Assembly (NCBI RefSeq): GCF_024256385.1
Contig: NZ_JAMLFW010000002.1
Location: 372,001 to 436,000, forward strand
DNA length: 64,000 bases
Direction: 5' to 3'
DNA from: Anatilimnocola floriformis
GTDB taxonomy: Bacteria; Planctomycetota; Planctomycetia; Pirellulales; Pirellulaceae
In this document: positions 44,046 through 53,651 of the stretch, one piece after another
Position numbering within the stretch: the stretch's first letter is position 1
Layout: every line of letters starts with the position of its first letter
The notes under the pieces: model-generated
What the model saw: the letters and a program-made list of their open reading frames with translations, nothing else
The model's database searches: none
What the model was told of the DNA's origin: nothing
Program-made: the position numbers and the translations under genes

Positions 44046-47000
44046 CTAATCGAGGTAATTCGGAGGCGCGTCTCCAGTATTCGGTGGTCGCACCTCATAG
44101 TATAAATCCCGATATTCTTTGCCACCAAAATGACTATCCAGCTCGGCTGCATTGCTGAATGTAATCACGTCGGAAATAAGGTGACCAAAAGAGCTCACGG
44201 TTGGGCTCACTTTGTCTGACGTTCCAGCGCTTAAGCCGCCTGTAATAAGGTCGCCATTCTCATCGTATGTAGCCTGTGCGCCCGACCCGCCGCTCCCCGC
44301 CTTTCGAATTCCCCAACGGGCGTGAGGATGATAAACGCTCATCGTGGCGGCATTGTCCCATTCCCAACCTACAGGCAGAACTGGTTCGAACACTTTTCGA
44401 AACCCTGCCACAGGGAACCCTGCACAGGGTCCGGCGGTGAGGAGCGGGTAATATCGAGCTACAAAATTGAGCTTTGAAGGAGGGATGGGTACACTTGCCA
44501 GCCATGTCATTCTCGCTTTTTCGGCAGTATGCCACGCCATAAATGCGGCGACCTTTGAATTCCAGATTTGAGATGGCGAGGCGGGCGGAGGTGTCCATGG
44601 TGATCCAGGCATCCCAGGAAAAAAGGGGCCGCCTACTCCGCCGCTCATCGGAGCAAGTCCATTTGGGTCAGCGAATGATGTTGGGGAATTAGCTACATAA
44701 CGAACGATATTTGTACTATCTCCACTGAAACCAATTGGATCCTCACTCACCCACTGCCCCGCCGTCGGATCATACCACCGGTTGAGATTGTTCTGCAAAC
44801 TAGTCGTCTCATCAAACGGCCTACTCGTAAAGCCGAAGAGCAGGTCGACTCCAGGGTCGGTCTCGTCAGTCAGGTTTCCGAAGGAATCAATTTCGCGGTG
44901 GTTGCTAACAGTCGCGTCGTCAGTTCCGCTATCGTAGCTGACGAGATCGCGCAATGTACCTACTTGATCGCCAAGCGGCCAAATCACCGTTCCTGCGCTG
45001 CCAAGAGTCGTAACCTTTTCATCTGCGAAGAGCTGGTCGACTTGGTCGCCCCAGAGATAACGGTGCGACAGATCGGATGCTGAGTCGCCATCGAACTGCA
45101 GGACGATCTGGCCGTTTTCATAAACGAAAAAATTCTCGACCGCGGCCGCGCCCCCCGCTCCATCTGCATCGAAGCTGCGGCGGATCCATTGGTTGAAGGC
45201 GTCGTAGCCATTGGTAGTGACCTGCAGAATGTTATTCGAGTTGTCCTTCTCAGTCACCTTTGTCAGCCGATTGCGGAAGTCCCATTCGTACTCGGTGACA
45301 TGGCCGCTGCTGACTTTCGTCCGTGTCAGTCGATTCCCTTCGTCGTCGTACGTGTAGTTGTAGATTCCGTCGGACGCGAGCTGATTATTCGGATCGACGT
45401 CATACCCTGACATGATCCGGTTGCCGTTTTCGTCGTATTCATACGATTCGTCTGTCGCCGTATTGTGATCGGCGCCGACGAGTTGATTCGTATCATCGTG
45501 GGTGTAGTCTGTTACGCCATCGACGTACGAATTGATCGAAGTGAATCGACTGCTGGGGTCGTAGGAGAATTGATAACCGGCCAGCGGATCGGTTCCCCAG
45601 CCTGAAGGTGTAACCGAAGTTTCTGAATGCACCAACTTCAGCAGCCGATTCAGGTTGTCGTAACTGTAATGCGAGCTGGCGACGAACTCCGACTGATCGG
45701 TCGAAGCGTAGCGGTCGAGACGCGTGTACTGCCCCAGCCCGTTGTAGTTGAACTCGATCCGCTTGGCGGCAACCACGTTGTCGGCGCCGCTTTGCTGGAT
45801 CAGTGTCGAGAGCCGTTGCAGGCCGTCGTAAGCATACGTGTTCTGGAAGTCCTCATTGCCATCGAGAATCGCCTGCAATACTTCGCGCCGACTGGCCGCG
45901 TTGTACTGGCTGACGAACTCGATCTCCGGCGTCAGCCCGGTGATGTTTTGCACGTAGTTCGCCACGCGGCCCAGGCTGTCGTACGTATATTCGTACGTGG
46001 CATCAGGATCATTTACGGACTCCAGGTCACCATCGTCGTTGAACGAGTACTCAATCGTCCGTACTAAATCCGCGTTCGTCAGATCATTCGAGCGCGAGAA
46101 GAGCGTCGCGATATCTTGACCGAGATAAGCACCGGTGAACTCGATCGTCCACGGCCCGCCGGCCGAGCCCGTGACCGATACAGTACCGACTCCCGAGAGC
46201 GCTTCGAGCGCCGAATCAATGTCGCCCGTCGTGGCATCCCAATCGATGGGAGCCGTCCACGCTCCGCCGAAGCTCAATTGGAAGGTGCCACCAGTGGTGT
46301 CGGCCAGACTGACCACTTGTTCCTCGTTGACATGATAGCCGTCGTAGTCCGTGTATTCCTGCTCGTATGTCGGCGGCCCGCTGCCATTATCTACCAGCGA
46401 GGGGTCGACTGTCACCTGCGGCAGGTCGAGGCCGGCCAAGCTACCCCGAAAGTCCAGCTGCCACCATTGCATGTTCCCGGAATTGTAAATCTTCGTGACC
46501 ACGACATCACCCACGCCGACGTTGCTCAGGGCCTCCAGTGCCGCCATCACTGTCGTAGGGGCTGCATCCCAGGCAATCGGCGCCGTCGTCTGCCCATCGA
46601 ACGTCAGCGCGAACGTCCCCGACGTCATCGGCGCACTCCATTCTGAAAACCCAACCGTCTGCCGCTCGTTACCGTGATACCCATTCACATACGGGCTCAC
46701 CGAAACGCTGGGACGTGTGCCGGTCCACCACTCCTCGGCGGTCTGACGGTTCAGTTCATCGTATTCGTAAATCGTCACCCGTTCATTCCGGTCAGTCTTC
46801 TGCCGCAAGTTCCCCGCTGCGTCATAAACAAAATACCGGCTGTTGCCGAGTTCGTTCTTCTCCTGGATCACGCGATTGAGTCTGTCGTAGGTCCATTCCG
46901 TCTCATTATCAACCGGATCAGTGAGCGATTTTAAATTACCTGCTGCGTCGTATTTGAATGCGGTCTCACCACCTAGTGCATCGATGCTCTTCGTTCGACG

Positions 47001-50000
47001 GTTGAGATAGTCGTATTCGTAGTTCGTTTCGTGCTTGAGCGGGTCGAGAACCTGTAGCAGGTTACCAGTGAGCGAGTATTGATACTTCGTCACGGGAGCA
47101 GCCTGACCACCAACTCCGTCCGGATCGGGCGCGGTAACTTGGATCGTGCGACCCAGATTGTCGTACTCGTAAGTCGTGACGTTCCCCATGGCATCGGTGG
47201 AGCTCAGCAGCTGGCCAGCGGCATCATATTCCCACTGGCTGACCGAAGCGGCGGCACCACCCACACCATCCGGGTCAGGGAGTTTGGTCTCGATCAAGTT
47301 ATCAAGGTCGTCGTAAGTGTAGGTCGTGACGTTGTCGAGTGCGTCGGTGTCGGTCACCTTTCGCCCGGCTGCATCGTAGCTCGATTCCAACTCCGGCCGG
47401 GGCGAACCGCCCGCACCGTCGGGATCAGGCAATTTTGTCAGCGTCAGCCGTCCCAAGCCGTCGTAGTAATAATCGGTCACACGATTGCCCGGCTCTGTCG
47501 TCTGACTGAGCTGCCCAGCGTCGTCGTAGACCGATTCGCTCACGAGCGCTGGGAGCGGGCCAGCGCCATCGGGGTCAGCAGTGATCACCTTCACCTGCCG
47601 ATTGCGGTTGTCGTATTGATACTCAGTGACACGGCCAAGAGGATCGGTGACAAACCGCAGGTTTCCGGCCAAGTCGTACTGATATTCGGTTACGGGCGAA
47701 GTCAGCGAGTTCCAATCATCCGGATCGGGCTGCGTCACTTTGACGAGCCGGCCGAGGATGTCGTACTCGCGCGTCGTCACGCCGCCGTTCGCATCGGTCT
47801 CGCTGACGAGATTGCCCGCCACATCGAACACCTGATACAGGATCGGCGAAGAGAGGGGACCGGCACCGTCCGGATCAGGAAGCGTGATCTGCAGACGCGT
47901 GCCGGAGTATGTGTATTCGTACTTCGTCTCCTGGCCGAGCGCATCCCGCGTCAAACTCACCCGCCCCAGCGGATCATATTCGGTCTCGGTCGTCGGATTG
48001 ACCACGTCGGCAGCTTCGCCACCCGTATCGGTTGAAACCGACGGAGTCGATCCCTTCGTGCCGGTGATGTTCGAAACGGTCATCTGCGCGACGTTGGTGC
48101 CGGCTAGATCGCCGCGGAAGGTGATCGTCGCCTCGGTCGAAGTCGCTTCGACGCGCGTATTCCCCGCCCCCCAAATGCCATCGAGCAAACTCTGCAAGTT
48201 GCTCAGATCGGCAAGGTCAACGACCGCGTACGTGCTGTTGCCGTTGAGTTTAAATGTCCCCTCGGTGCCGCTATCGAAATCGACGACCTGCACTTCATTA
48301 ACAGCCGATGTCGGATCGGCGACTTCGGGCAAAGTCACCTTGGTCTGCCGCCCCAGCTTGTCGTATTCATAGCTGGTCTCGCGGCCAAGCGGATCCTTCG
48401 TCGCTACCACCTGACCTGCGTCGTTGTAGGTGGTGGTCGTAGTCGTCAGGCTTTTATCGCCATCGTGGTCGGGAAGTTCGACCTTCGTCTGCCGACCGCG
48501 CTTGTCGTAGGTGTAGATCGTTTCCCGCTCGAGCGGATCGGTCTCTTTGACCAGACGGTTCCAGGAGTCGTATTCGTACTCAAATTCTGGCCGGGCGAGC
48601 GGACCGCCGCCGTCAGGATCGGGCAGGGTCTTGAGAACCAGATGGCCAAGCACATCGTAGTCGTAGTCAGTTCGCCGCGAGAGTTCGTCAAGCTCATAAT
48701 CGATCGTGCCATCGGCGTTGTAGTAGGTATAGGTCGTGGCCTCGTCGGGAGTGCCATCCGCGTAAGTCACGGAAGTCACAACGCCCCGGGCGTTGTAAGT
48801 GTAGACCTTGACGCGACCAAGCGGATCGGTGATTGTCTCAACCAGGCCGGCAGGCGGATCGGTTGGCCCGCTGGGCGCAGCGGTGTAGGTGTACTCGGTG
48901 ACGACGTCGTCGTTCTCGAGATTGATGAGGTCATCGATGTCGCCGACAACTTGGCGTTCCGACTCAACCCAGCCCGTCAGCGGGTCGATATCGTAAATCG
49001 TGACCAGCCCCAGCTCGTTGGTGTACTGCGTCGGAACATTCCACGTTGAATCGTACACCCAACTTTGCACGCCGTAATTTGGCAGTGTCATTTCAATGAG
49101 ATTGCCGGCTTCATCGTATTCGTACAGTGTCTGCGGGGCTGACTCGCCACCGGCGCCATCGGGGTCGGGATCAATCTGCTTCGTAATCCTGCCATCGGAA
49201 TCGCGTTCATACGTTGTCACATTGCCCAAAGCATCGATCTTCTTGATCGGCAGCCCAAGCGGACCGAGGACGTAGATCGTGTCTTCGCCGTTTTCATCTT
49301 GGTGAGTGGCAACGATATCTTCGAGCAAGGTGATTGGCGCAGGATTCATGCTAGTGCCGAGCCCAGAGCCCGGATCAACCAAAGCCATCGTCAGAACCGG
49401 TTGAAAGTTTTCGGTCGTGCCATCCGCATTTTCGCGGCCAATTAGTGCCCCAGCGAAATCGTAGGTATAGGTCGACTCATTGCCATTGTCGTCTGCGGTT
49501 TCTAGGTAGCTGCTGCCACTGGCGTAGGTGTAAGTCGAAACCAGTGCGTCGAGCGGTCCGGCGTCATCGGGGTCAGGATAGGAGATTGTTTTCAGTTGAT
49601 CGTTCGTGTCGTAATCGATCAGAACCTCGCGCCCATCAAAGTCCGTGATGCCACTGATTCGCCCTGCGTTGTAGTCGTAGGTCAGCGTGCGTCCATCGAA
49701 GAGTTCGATTTCGCTGATGTCATCATCATCGGAATCGCTATCGGCGTCGGTATAGGTGAAAGTCGTTGTGCGGCCGTTCCGGTCCGTCTTCTGTGTAACG
49801 AAACCGAGTGAATTGAAAACAGCCGTGTCGCCCCAGCGATTGGTCAGCGTGTACGTCCCATTCAGATTGTCGACCAGCGTTGAGTAATCTTGATCGCCGT
49901 CAGGCCGCTGGTAACCGCTGTCTACATTATTGAACCATAGCAGCTTATCGCCATTGGATTGCCACAGCGCGCCATCCTCGGTAACGCTGAGCCGGTCGAT

Positions 50001-50957
50001 GCCGGGAATGGACCAACCTGGACTCATCAACGCATTCGACGGCCCGCTCACGAGTACATGGCCATCGATCGGGTAGACCAAGTCGGGATCGCTGGCATAA
50101 TGCTCGGTGACTTCAAGCGTGTACGGATAGCGACCTGCAGCAAGCCCTGTGGTATTGAGCATTTCCGAGATGCGGAAGGTCTGCTCGGTATCGATGCCAG
50201 CCGTATCGTAAAAGATGCCATTCACTTCGAGCGAATCAGGCACAGTGCTGCGCGTGGCGAATTGTGTGTTGGCTGCTGCCACCGCTGGGCGAAACTCGCC
50301 AGTCGAATAACGTGGGAAGTAGATCTGATCACCACTCCCCAGTGCCGGTGGCATGACAATGTGGTTGCCGTTCTGAGGGTTGTATTCATCGTCGGTTCGG
50401 TTTTCCGACTGACCGCAATTGCAAGGTGGATCGGCGATGGAAGAATCTGGCAATGCCGCAGCTACGTTGTCGTCTCGGACGATGTAGACCGTAACTTCGT
50501 TCGAAGTGAGATGGGCGGAGCTCCCGCCCATTTGGTAGACTTCCGCGTAAAATGTAAAAGTCTCAATTGGGTCATTAGGCTCGTACAATTCTCCGCCTGC
50601 GGCAAAGATCAGCATAACGACGCTTGTTTGGCTGTATGGGTACGGGTACAACCAGGGCGCATATTCGACTTGCAAGTCAGTATTATACGCCCATTCAATT
50701 GCCGTCCCTCCCGTTTTGACGTATCCAAGGCTATAACCATCCCAAGGCATCGGCGGATCATTTTCCGGAAACGGTTCATCGATGGTTATCGTGACCCTAG
50801 CGGGTTCCCTATGGTAGAGCGCGTTTCGGTTCTCGATTGTTGCCGTCAATCCCGAGAGTAAATCCCGTCGCTCCAATTGCTCAAACCCACCAAACAGCCG
50901 ATTTCGAGCGGCTTGATTGCGGCCAAACTTCCTACGACGCTGAGTGGCAGACGACAT
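44046..50957 (-). CDS. Giant RHS/YD-repeat protein with variable C-terminal tip, 2303 residues
   Basis: Start at ATG 50957, with AAGGA eight bases ahead. The N-terminus has the LEPR-XLL-like signal FEQLERRDLLS. Most of the chain is YD repeats (GxxTxYxYDxxGRL type). The conserved RHS core end appears as YDPTAGQWVSEDPIGFSGDS then NIVRYVANSPTSFADPNG, near nt 44,660. The last about 205 residues after it are the variable tip, containing HPHARWGIRKAGSGGSGAQA and YDENGDLITGGLSAGTSDKV, whose activity I cannot name. Three non-YD inserts (starting NEVQ, NERQ and NEEQ) interrupt the repeats. RHS proteins form a hollow shell that encloses the toxin tip; a contact-dependent toxin role is likely here. Confidence 0.9.
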   Translation of the reverse strand: MSSATQRRRKFGRNQAARNRLFGGFEQLERRDLLSGLTATIENRNALYHREPARVTITIDEPFPENDPPMPWDGYSLGYVKTGGTAIEWAYNTDLQVEYAPWLYPYPYSQTSVVMLIFAAGGELYEPNDPIETFTFYAEVYQMGGSSAHLTSNEVTVYIVRDDNVAAALPDSSIADPPCNCGQSENRTDDEYNPQNGNHIVMPPALGSGDQIYFPRYSTGEFRPAVAAANTQFATRSTVPDSLEVNGIFYDTAGIDTEQTFRISEMLNTTGLAAGRYPYTLEVTEHYASDPDLVYPIDGHVLVSGPSNALMSPGWSIPGIDRLSVTEDGALWQSNGDKLLWFNNVDSGYQRPDGDQDYSTLVDNLNGTYTLTNRWGDTAVFNSLGFVTQKTDRNGRTTTFTYTDADSDSDDDDISEIELFDGRTLTYDYNAGRISGITDFDGREVLIDYDTNDQLKTISYPDPDDAGPLDALVSTYTYASGSSYLETADDNGNESTYTYDFAGALIGRENADGTTENFQPVLTMALVDPGSGLGTSMNPAPITLLEDIVATHQDENGEDTIYVLGPLGLPIKKIDALGNVTTYERDSDGRITKQIDPDPDGAGGESAPQTLYEYDEAGNLIEMTLPNYGVQSWVYDSTWNVPTQYTNELGLVTIYDIDPLTGWVESERQVVGDIDDLINLENDDVVTEYTYTAAPSGPTDPPAGLVETITDPLGRVKVYTYNARGVVTSVTYADGTPDEATTYTYYNADGTIDYELDELSRRTDYDYDVLGHLVLKTLPDPDGGGPLARPEFEYEYDSWNRLVKETDPLERETIYTYDKRGRQTKVELPDHDGDKSLTTTTTTYNDAGQVVATKDPLGRETSYEYDKLGRQTKVTLPEVADPTSAVNEVQVVDFDSGTEGTFKLNGNSTYAVVDLADLSNLQSLLDGIWGAGNTRVEATSTEATITFRGDLAGTNVAQMTVSNITGTKGSTPSVSTDTGGEAADVVNPTTETEYDPLGRVSLTRDALGQETKYEYTYSGTRLQITLPDPDGAGPLSSPILYQVFDVAGNLVSETDANGGVTTREYDILGRLVKVTQPDPDDWNSLTSPVTEYQYDLAGNLRFVTDPLGRVTEYQYDNRNRQVKVITADPDGAGPLPALVSESVYDDAGQLSQTTEPGNRVTDYYYDGLGRLTLTKLPDPDGAGGSPRPELESSYDAAGRKVTDTDALDNVTTYTYDDLDNLIETKLPDPDGVGGAAASVSQWEYDAAGQLLSSTDAMGNVTTYEYDNLGRTIQVTAPDPDGVGGQAAPVTKYQYSLTGNLLQVLDPLKHETNYEYDYLNRRTKSIDALGGETAFKYDAAGNLKSLTDPVDNETEWTYDRLNRVIQEKNELGNSRYFVYDAAGNLRQKTDRNERVTIYEYDELNRQTAEEWWTGTRPSVSVSPYVNGYHGNERQTVGFSEWSAPMTSGTFALTFDGQTTAPIAWDAAPTTVMAALEALSNVGVGDVVVTKIYNSGNMQWWQLDFRGSLAGLDLPQVTVDPSLVDNGSGPPTYEQEYTDYDGYHVNEEQVVSLADTTGGTFQLSFGGAWTAPIDWDATTGDIDSALEALSGVGTVSVTGSAGGPWTIEFTGAYLGQDIATLFSRSNDLTNADLVRTIEYSFNDDGDLESVNDPDATYEYTYDSLGRVANYVQNITGLTPEIEFVSQYNAASRREVLQAILDGNEDFQNTYAYDGLQRLSTLIQQSGADNVVAAKRIEFNYNGLGQYTRLDRYASTDQSEFVASSHYSYDNLNRLLKLVHSETSVTPSGWGTDPLAGYQFSYDPSSRFTSINSYVDGVTDYTHDDTNQLVGADHNTATDESYEYDENGNRIMSGYDVDPNNQLASDGIYNYTYDDEGNRLTRTKVSSGHVTEYEWDFRNRLTKVTEKDNSNNILQVTTNGYDAFNQWIRRSFDADGAGGAAAVENFFVYENGQIVLQFDGDSASDLSHRYLWGDQVDQLFADEKVTTLGSAGTVIWPLGDQVGTLRDLVSYDSGTDDATVSNHREIDSFGNLTDETDPGVDLLFGFTSRPFDETTSLQNNLNRWYDPTAGQWVSEDPIGFSGDSTNIVRYVANSPTSFADPNGLAPMSGGVGGPFFPGMPGSPWTPPPASPSQIWNSKVAAFMAWHTAEKARMTWLASVPIPPSKLNFVARYYPLLTAGPCAGFPVAGFRKVFEPVLPVGWEWDNAATMSVYHPHARWGIRKAGSGGSGAQATYDENGDLITGGLSAGTSDKVSPTVSSFGHLISDVITFSNAAELDSHFGGKEYRDLYYEVRPPNTGDAPPNYLD

Positions 50958-51438
50958 CAGCAGATTCCTTGCTAACAAGCTCGTTGGAGAACACAGTATT
51001 TGGACACGAAGGTGCTGTTCCGAAGAGATGTCGCTAACTAGCGACATTTACAGGCGAAAGCACTCGCATAAACCGTCATAGGGGAGGGACTAAGAGGTGA
51101 ATGGACGAGCGAATTTCAGTTCACCTACCGAGGCAAAGTTATGCTCGCGGCAGTTCACAAAATCGAAGAGAGAAGCCCCTCCGCGGCCTTGCGGAACTAC
51201 GCGAGGATTAACCGGTAGCGCATCTAATGACAGTCAATGCAAAACGGTGGTGAGTCTACCGTTGAAGAATGGCATTGCAATTAATTTCTGGCGGTAACCC
51301 GCCAGAATTTGCGAGATTGATTTGCAATGGCGGTTGAAAGTACCTTGCAGTGACAGTCCTTGTCACAAATGAAGTTGATTACTGTTGTGGCTTTTCACAT
51401 TCGCTTACTTTGGCTGGGCTAATAGAGACTCCATTTGA
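50958..51438. other. Spacer upstream of the RHS gene
   Basis: No gene supported. A perfect hairpin TTCTGGCGG / CCGCCAGAA with a four-base loop lies at 51286-51307. It would follow the DUF1559 gene on the minus strand but has no T run. Confidence 0.45.
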
Positions 51439-52299
51439 TCAATAGAGCTTCATAATCTCTCCGTCCGCACGATTTCCAAGTTGGCGTAACGTTTGCGGGT
51501 CGATTTGCAGCGACAGAAATCGCGTGCAGCCATCGGCCAGTCCGATGTTCACGCCGCCAGGGTGATAGCTCCCAAAGCCGCCCACATAGAGTGGCCCGAG
51601 TTTTTGCTTGTCGCCGCCAAGTGAGTTTCCCGCGGCCAAGTATGCCTCTCCGGTTTCCAGTGTGCCCGTGTTCCGCAGCGTGGCGCGAGTTCCCGAGACC
51701 CATCCCAAGCCGTCCGGCGAATCGAGCATCTCACCAATCAACAAGGTCGACGAGCTGCCGTCGAAAATCTGCGAGTGCCGTACCTGGCTGTTGAGAAAGA
51801 GCAAGCCGCGATTGTCTTTGTCGATCGGAGCTTCGGCATCGTGATGACAGCCGGCATAGTTGCTGCGGGCAATCGTTCCGGCCTGGTTCGTCATCGGCAC
51901 GCCGTCCGAGGCGCATTGCAAGACGCGGATCTGTGCTCCTCGTACGGGTGCGTTCACATCGGCATAAGCGCCGTCGGCTTCATGGAAGCGTTTGGCCAGC
52001 GCTCTTTGTTCCAGGTAAGGGAGGATCTTCACAATCCAGCTCACATGAGTTCCCTTGGCTTCATTCCGCACCGGCCCCTCGTCGTTGACAGTGCCCGGCG
52101 GAAGCTTTTCAAAATGGAATTCGAAGTTGTGCACGGCGAGTCCCAGTTGCGTGACGTTATTGAGGCACGAAGTGCGCCTCGCCGCTTCTCTCGCAGCCTG
52201 CACTGCGGGCAGCAGCAGAGCGATCAGCACACCAATGATGGCGATTACCACGAGTAGCTCGATCAGCGTGAATGCTCGGCGGTTGGAACGGGTGACCAT
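51439..52299 (-). CDS. DUF1559 pseudopilin-like protein, 286 residues
   Basis: The N-terminus RRAFTLIELLVVIAIIGVLI is a type IV pilin/pseudopilin signal with Glu at +5, followed by LLPAVQAAREAARRTSC, the constant start of the planctomycete DUF1559 family. The body has the usual LPYLEQ, conserved Cys and Asp positions and a HPGGVNIGLADG motif near the end. GAGGAG precedes the ATG. It starts 27 bases after the pseudopilin-like gene before it, so it probably belongs to the same transcript and is processed and exported with that machinery. Confidence 0.92.
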   Translation of the reverse strand: MVTRSNRRAFTLIELLVVIAIIGVLIALLLPAVQAAREAARRTSCLNNVTQLGLAVHNFEFHFEKLPPGTVNDEGPVRNEAKGTHVSWIVKILPYLEQRALAKRFHEADGAYADVNAPVRGAQIRVLQCASDGVPMTNQAGTIARSNYAGCHHDAEAPIDKDNRGLLFLNSQVRHSQIFDGSSSTLLIGEMLDSPDGLGWVSGTRATLRNTGTLETGEAYLAAGNSLGGDKQKLGPLYVGGFGSYHPGGVNIGLADGCTRFLSLQIDPQTLRQLGNRADGEIMKLY

Positions 52300-52325
52300 G
52301 GTCTTCTCCTCGGCGATCGAATGAA

Positions 52326-52730
52326 TTAATTGGTATTAGTTGGGATGGAAAGAGTGCGCGAACGGCGGACAGAAAATTCGCTGTCAGCCGGATACTCAGC
52401 GTCGATGTGGATTTGCACGCGCGAATCGGCGGTGGCCGGCGTGACTTCGATGACGAGGCGTCCTGGCCCCTGATCGATAATGTCGGCTGCAGAAAACTCG
52501 TGCGTTTCGCCGCGGTAATCGGGCTGTTTGGCAATCTGAGTCAAGGCTCGATCGATCCCGGCTTGGAGCAGCAATTCACACTGCCGCAAGTCACGTTCGG
52601 CATGCAGTTGCCGAGTGCTCTGCAGCGCTGCCAACAGCATCGTGCCCAGCAGCGACATGATCACCAGCAGGCACAGCAGAGCCACGATGAGAATTGCTCC
52701 GCGACGATTGTGGTGCGACGTTTTACTCAT
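52326..52730 (-). CDS. PilX/GspK-like minor pseudopilin, 134 residues
   Basis: I chose the ATG at 52730, inside the end of the upstream gene (8-base overlap). The start MSKTSHHNRRGAILIVALLC and LLVIMSLLGTMLLAALQST is the hydrophobic helix of PilX/GspK-type proteins, which often lack the Glu at +5. About 100 soluble residues follow, short for GspK. It probably sits at the tip of a pseudopilus. Confidence 0.75.
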   Translation of the reverse strand: MSKTSHHNRRGAILIVALLCLLVIMSLLGTMLLAALQSTRQLHAERDLRQCELLLQAGIDRALTQIAKQPDYRGETHEFSAADIIDQGPGRLVIEVTPATADSRVQIHIDAEYPADSEFSVRRSRTLSIPTNTN

Positions 52731-53244
52731 CATTCGTCTCCGCATGCTGGGCTGCACGCAGCCGATTGCCTGGCAGAGCGGCTTCGATATGTGCGTAGAC
52801 CGGCGGCACGTCGAGGAGGGGCTCATCATCGGTTCGGATCGAAAGGACAATCAGTCGTGGACGAGGACGCTTGATTTCCAGAGCAATTTCGCGTGGTAAT
52901 GAAAATGTCTCGCGCGACTTGATGTCGTTGCCGCTGAGTTGCACTCGCTGCAATTCGGTTTTCTGCTGGCGATACTCGATTACTGAATCTGGCAACGCGA
53001 GCCGCAGCACGACGCCGGTCGGGAGTTTCGCGGGATCGACTTCGGCATCTGCAGCAGCATGCACATCGCTGCGAACCATTTGATCGAGACGGAGCAGCGT
53101 ACGCTGCAAATCAGCATCGGATCGTGAGCGAATTTGTGCCTGCATCACGCGCTGCAACAAGGCAGCGCTCAAGCTGAGCAGCACAGCGCATCCCGACATA
53201 ACCACGATTAGTTCCACCAAACTAATACCGCGTCGATGTTTCAT
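52723..53244 (-). CDS. GspJ/PilW-like minor pseudopilin, 173 residues
   Basis: MKHRRGISLVELIVVMSGCA is a prepilin peptidase site with Glu at +5 (G/ISLVE), followed by a long hydrophobic helix. The body (LQRTLLRLDQMVRSDVHAAA, then SVIEYRQQKTELQRVQL) has the pattern of GspJ/PilW. It overlaps the genes on both sides by four and eight bases. Confidence 0.8.
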   Translation of the reverse strand: MKHRRGISLVELIVVMSGCAVLLSLSAALLQRVMQAQIRSRSDADLQRTLLRLDQMVRSDVHAAADAEVDPAKLPTGVVLRLALPDSVIEYRQQKTELQRVQLSGNDIKSRETFSLPREIALEIKRPRPRLIVLSIRTDDEPLLDVPPVYAHIEAALPGNRLRAAQHAETNDE

Positions 53245-53651
53245 GGCGATGACTCCTCAGGGAAGAGCCAAGTCGTCAAACGCACTGGCGCTGCTTGCCG
53301 GTTAACTTCGTCCCACGACAGTTCGAGCGCGACATGCTGACCGAACGACGACGTGCTCAGTTCGCCGCGGATAACAACCCCCGGCAATCGCTGCACGGCA
53401 AATTCCGACGGCGTTAATCGTTCGACGGCCGTGGGCAATTCCCCCGTTGCCAACAGACTCAAGCTTTCCATCTGGTTGGAAATTTCCGCCATTGCTATCC
53501 GGTGGTGCCGCTGAGCAACCATCAGCCGGTTGTGCGCGACAATCAAAGGAGCGGCCGCGACCAGCGCTGCACTGAGCAGCGTGAAGGCCACCACTACTTC
53601 CAGCGAACTGGTTCCCTGGCGTCGATTTTTGAATCGGAACAAACGACTCAC
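53241..53651 (-). CDS. GspI/PilV-like minor pseudopilin, 136 residues
   Basis: Starts at a GTG that overlaps the TGA of the preceding gspF-like gene (GTGA). The N-terminus RFKNRRQGTSSLEVVVAFTL is a prepilin-type site with Glu at +5 and a hydrophobic helix; the small size fits GspI. The frame is open upstream, but a longer start would run into the GspF-like gene. Confidence 0.75.
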   Translation of the reverse strand: MSRLFRFKNRRQGTSSLEVVVAFTLLSAALVAAAPLIVAHNRLMVAQRHHRIAMAEISNQMESLSLLATGELPTAVERLTPSEFAVQRLPGVVIRGELSTSSFGQHVALELSWDEVNRQAAPVRLTTWLFPEESSP

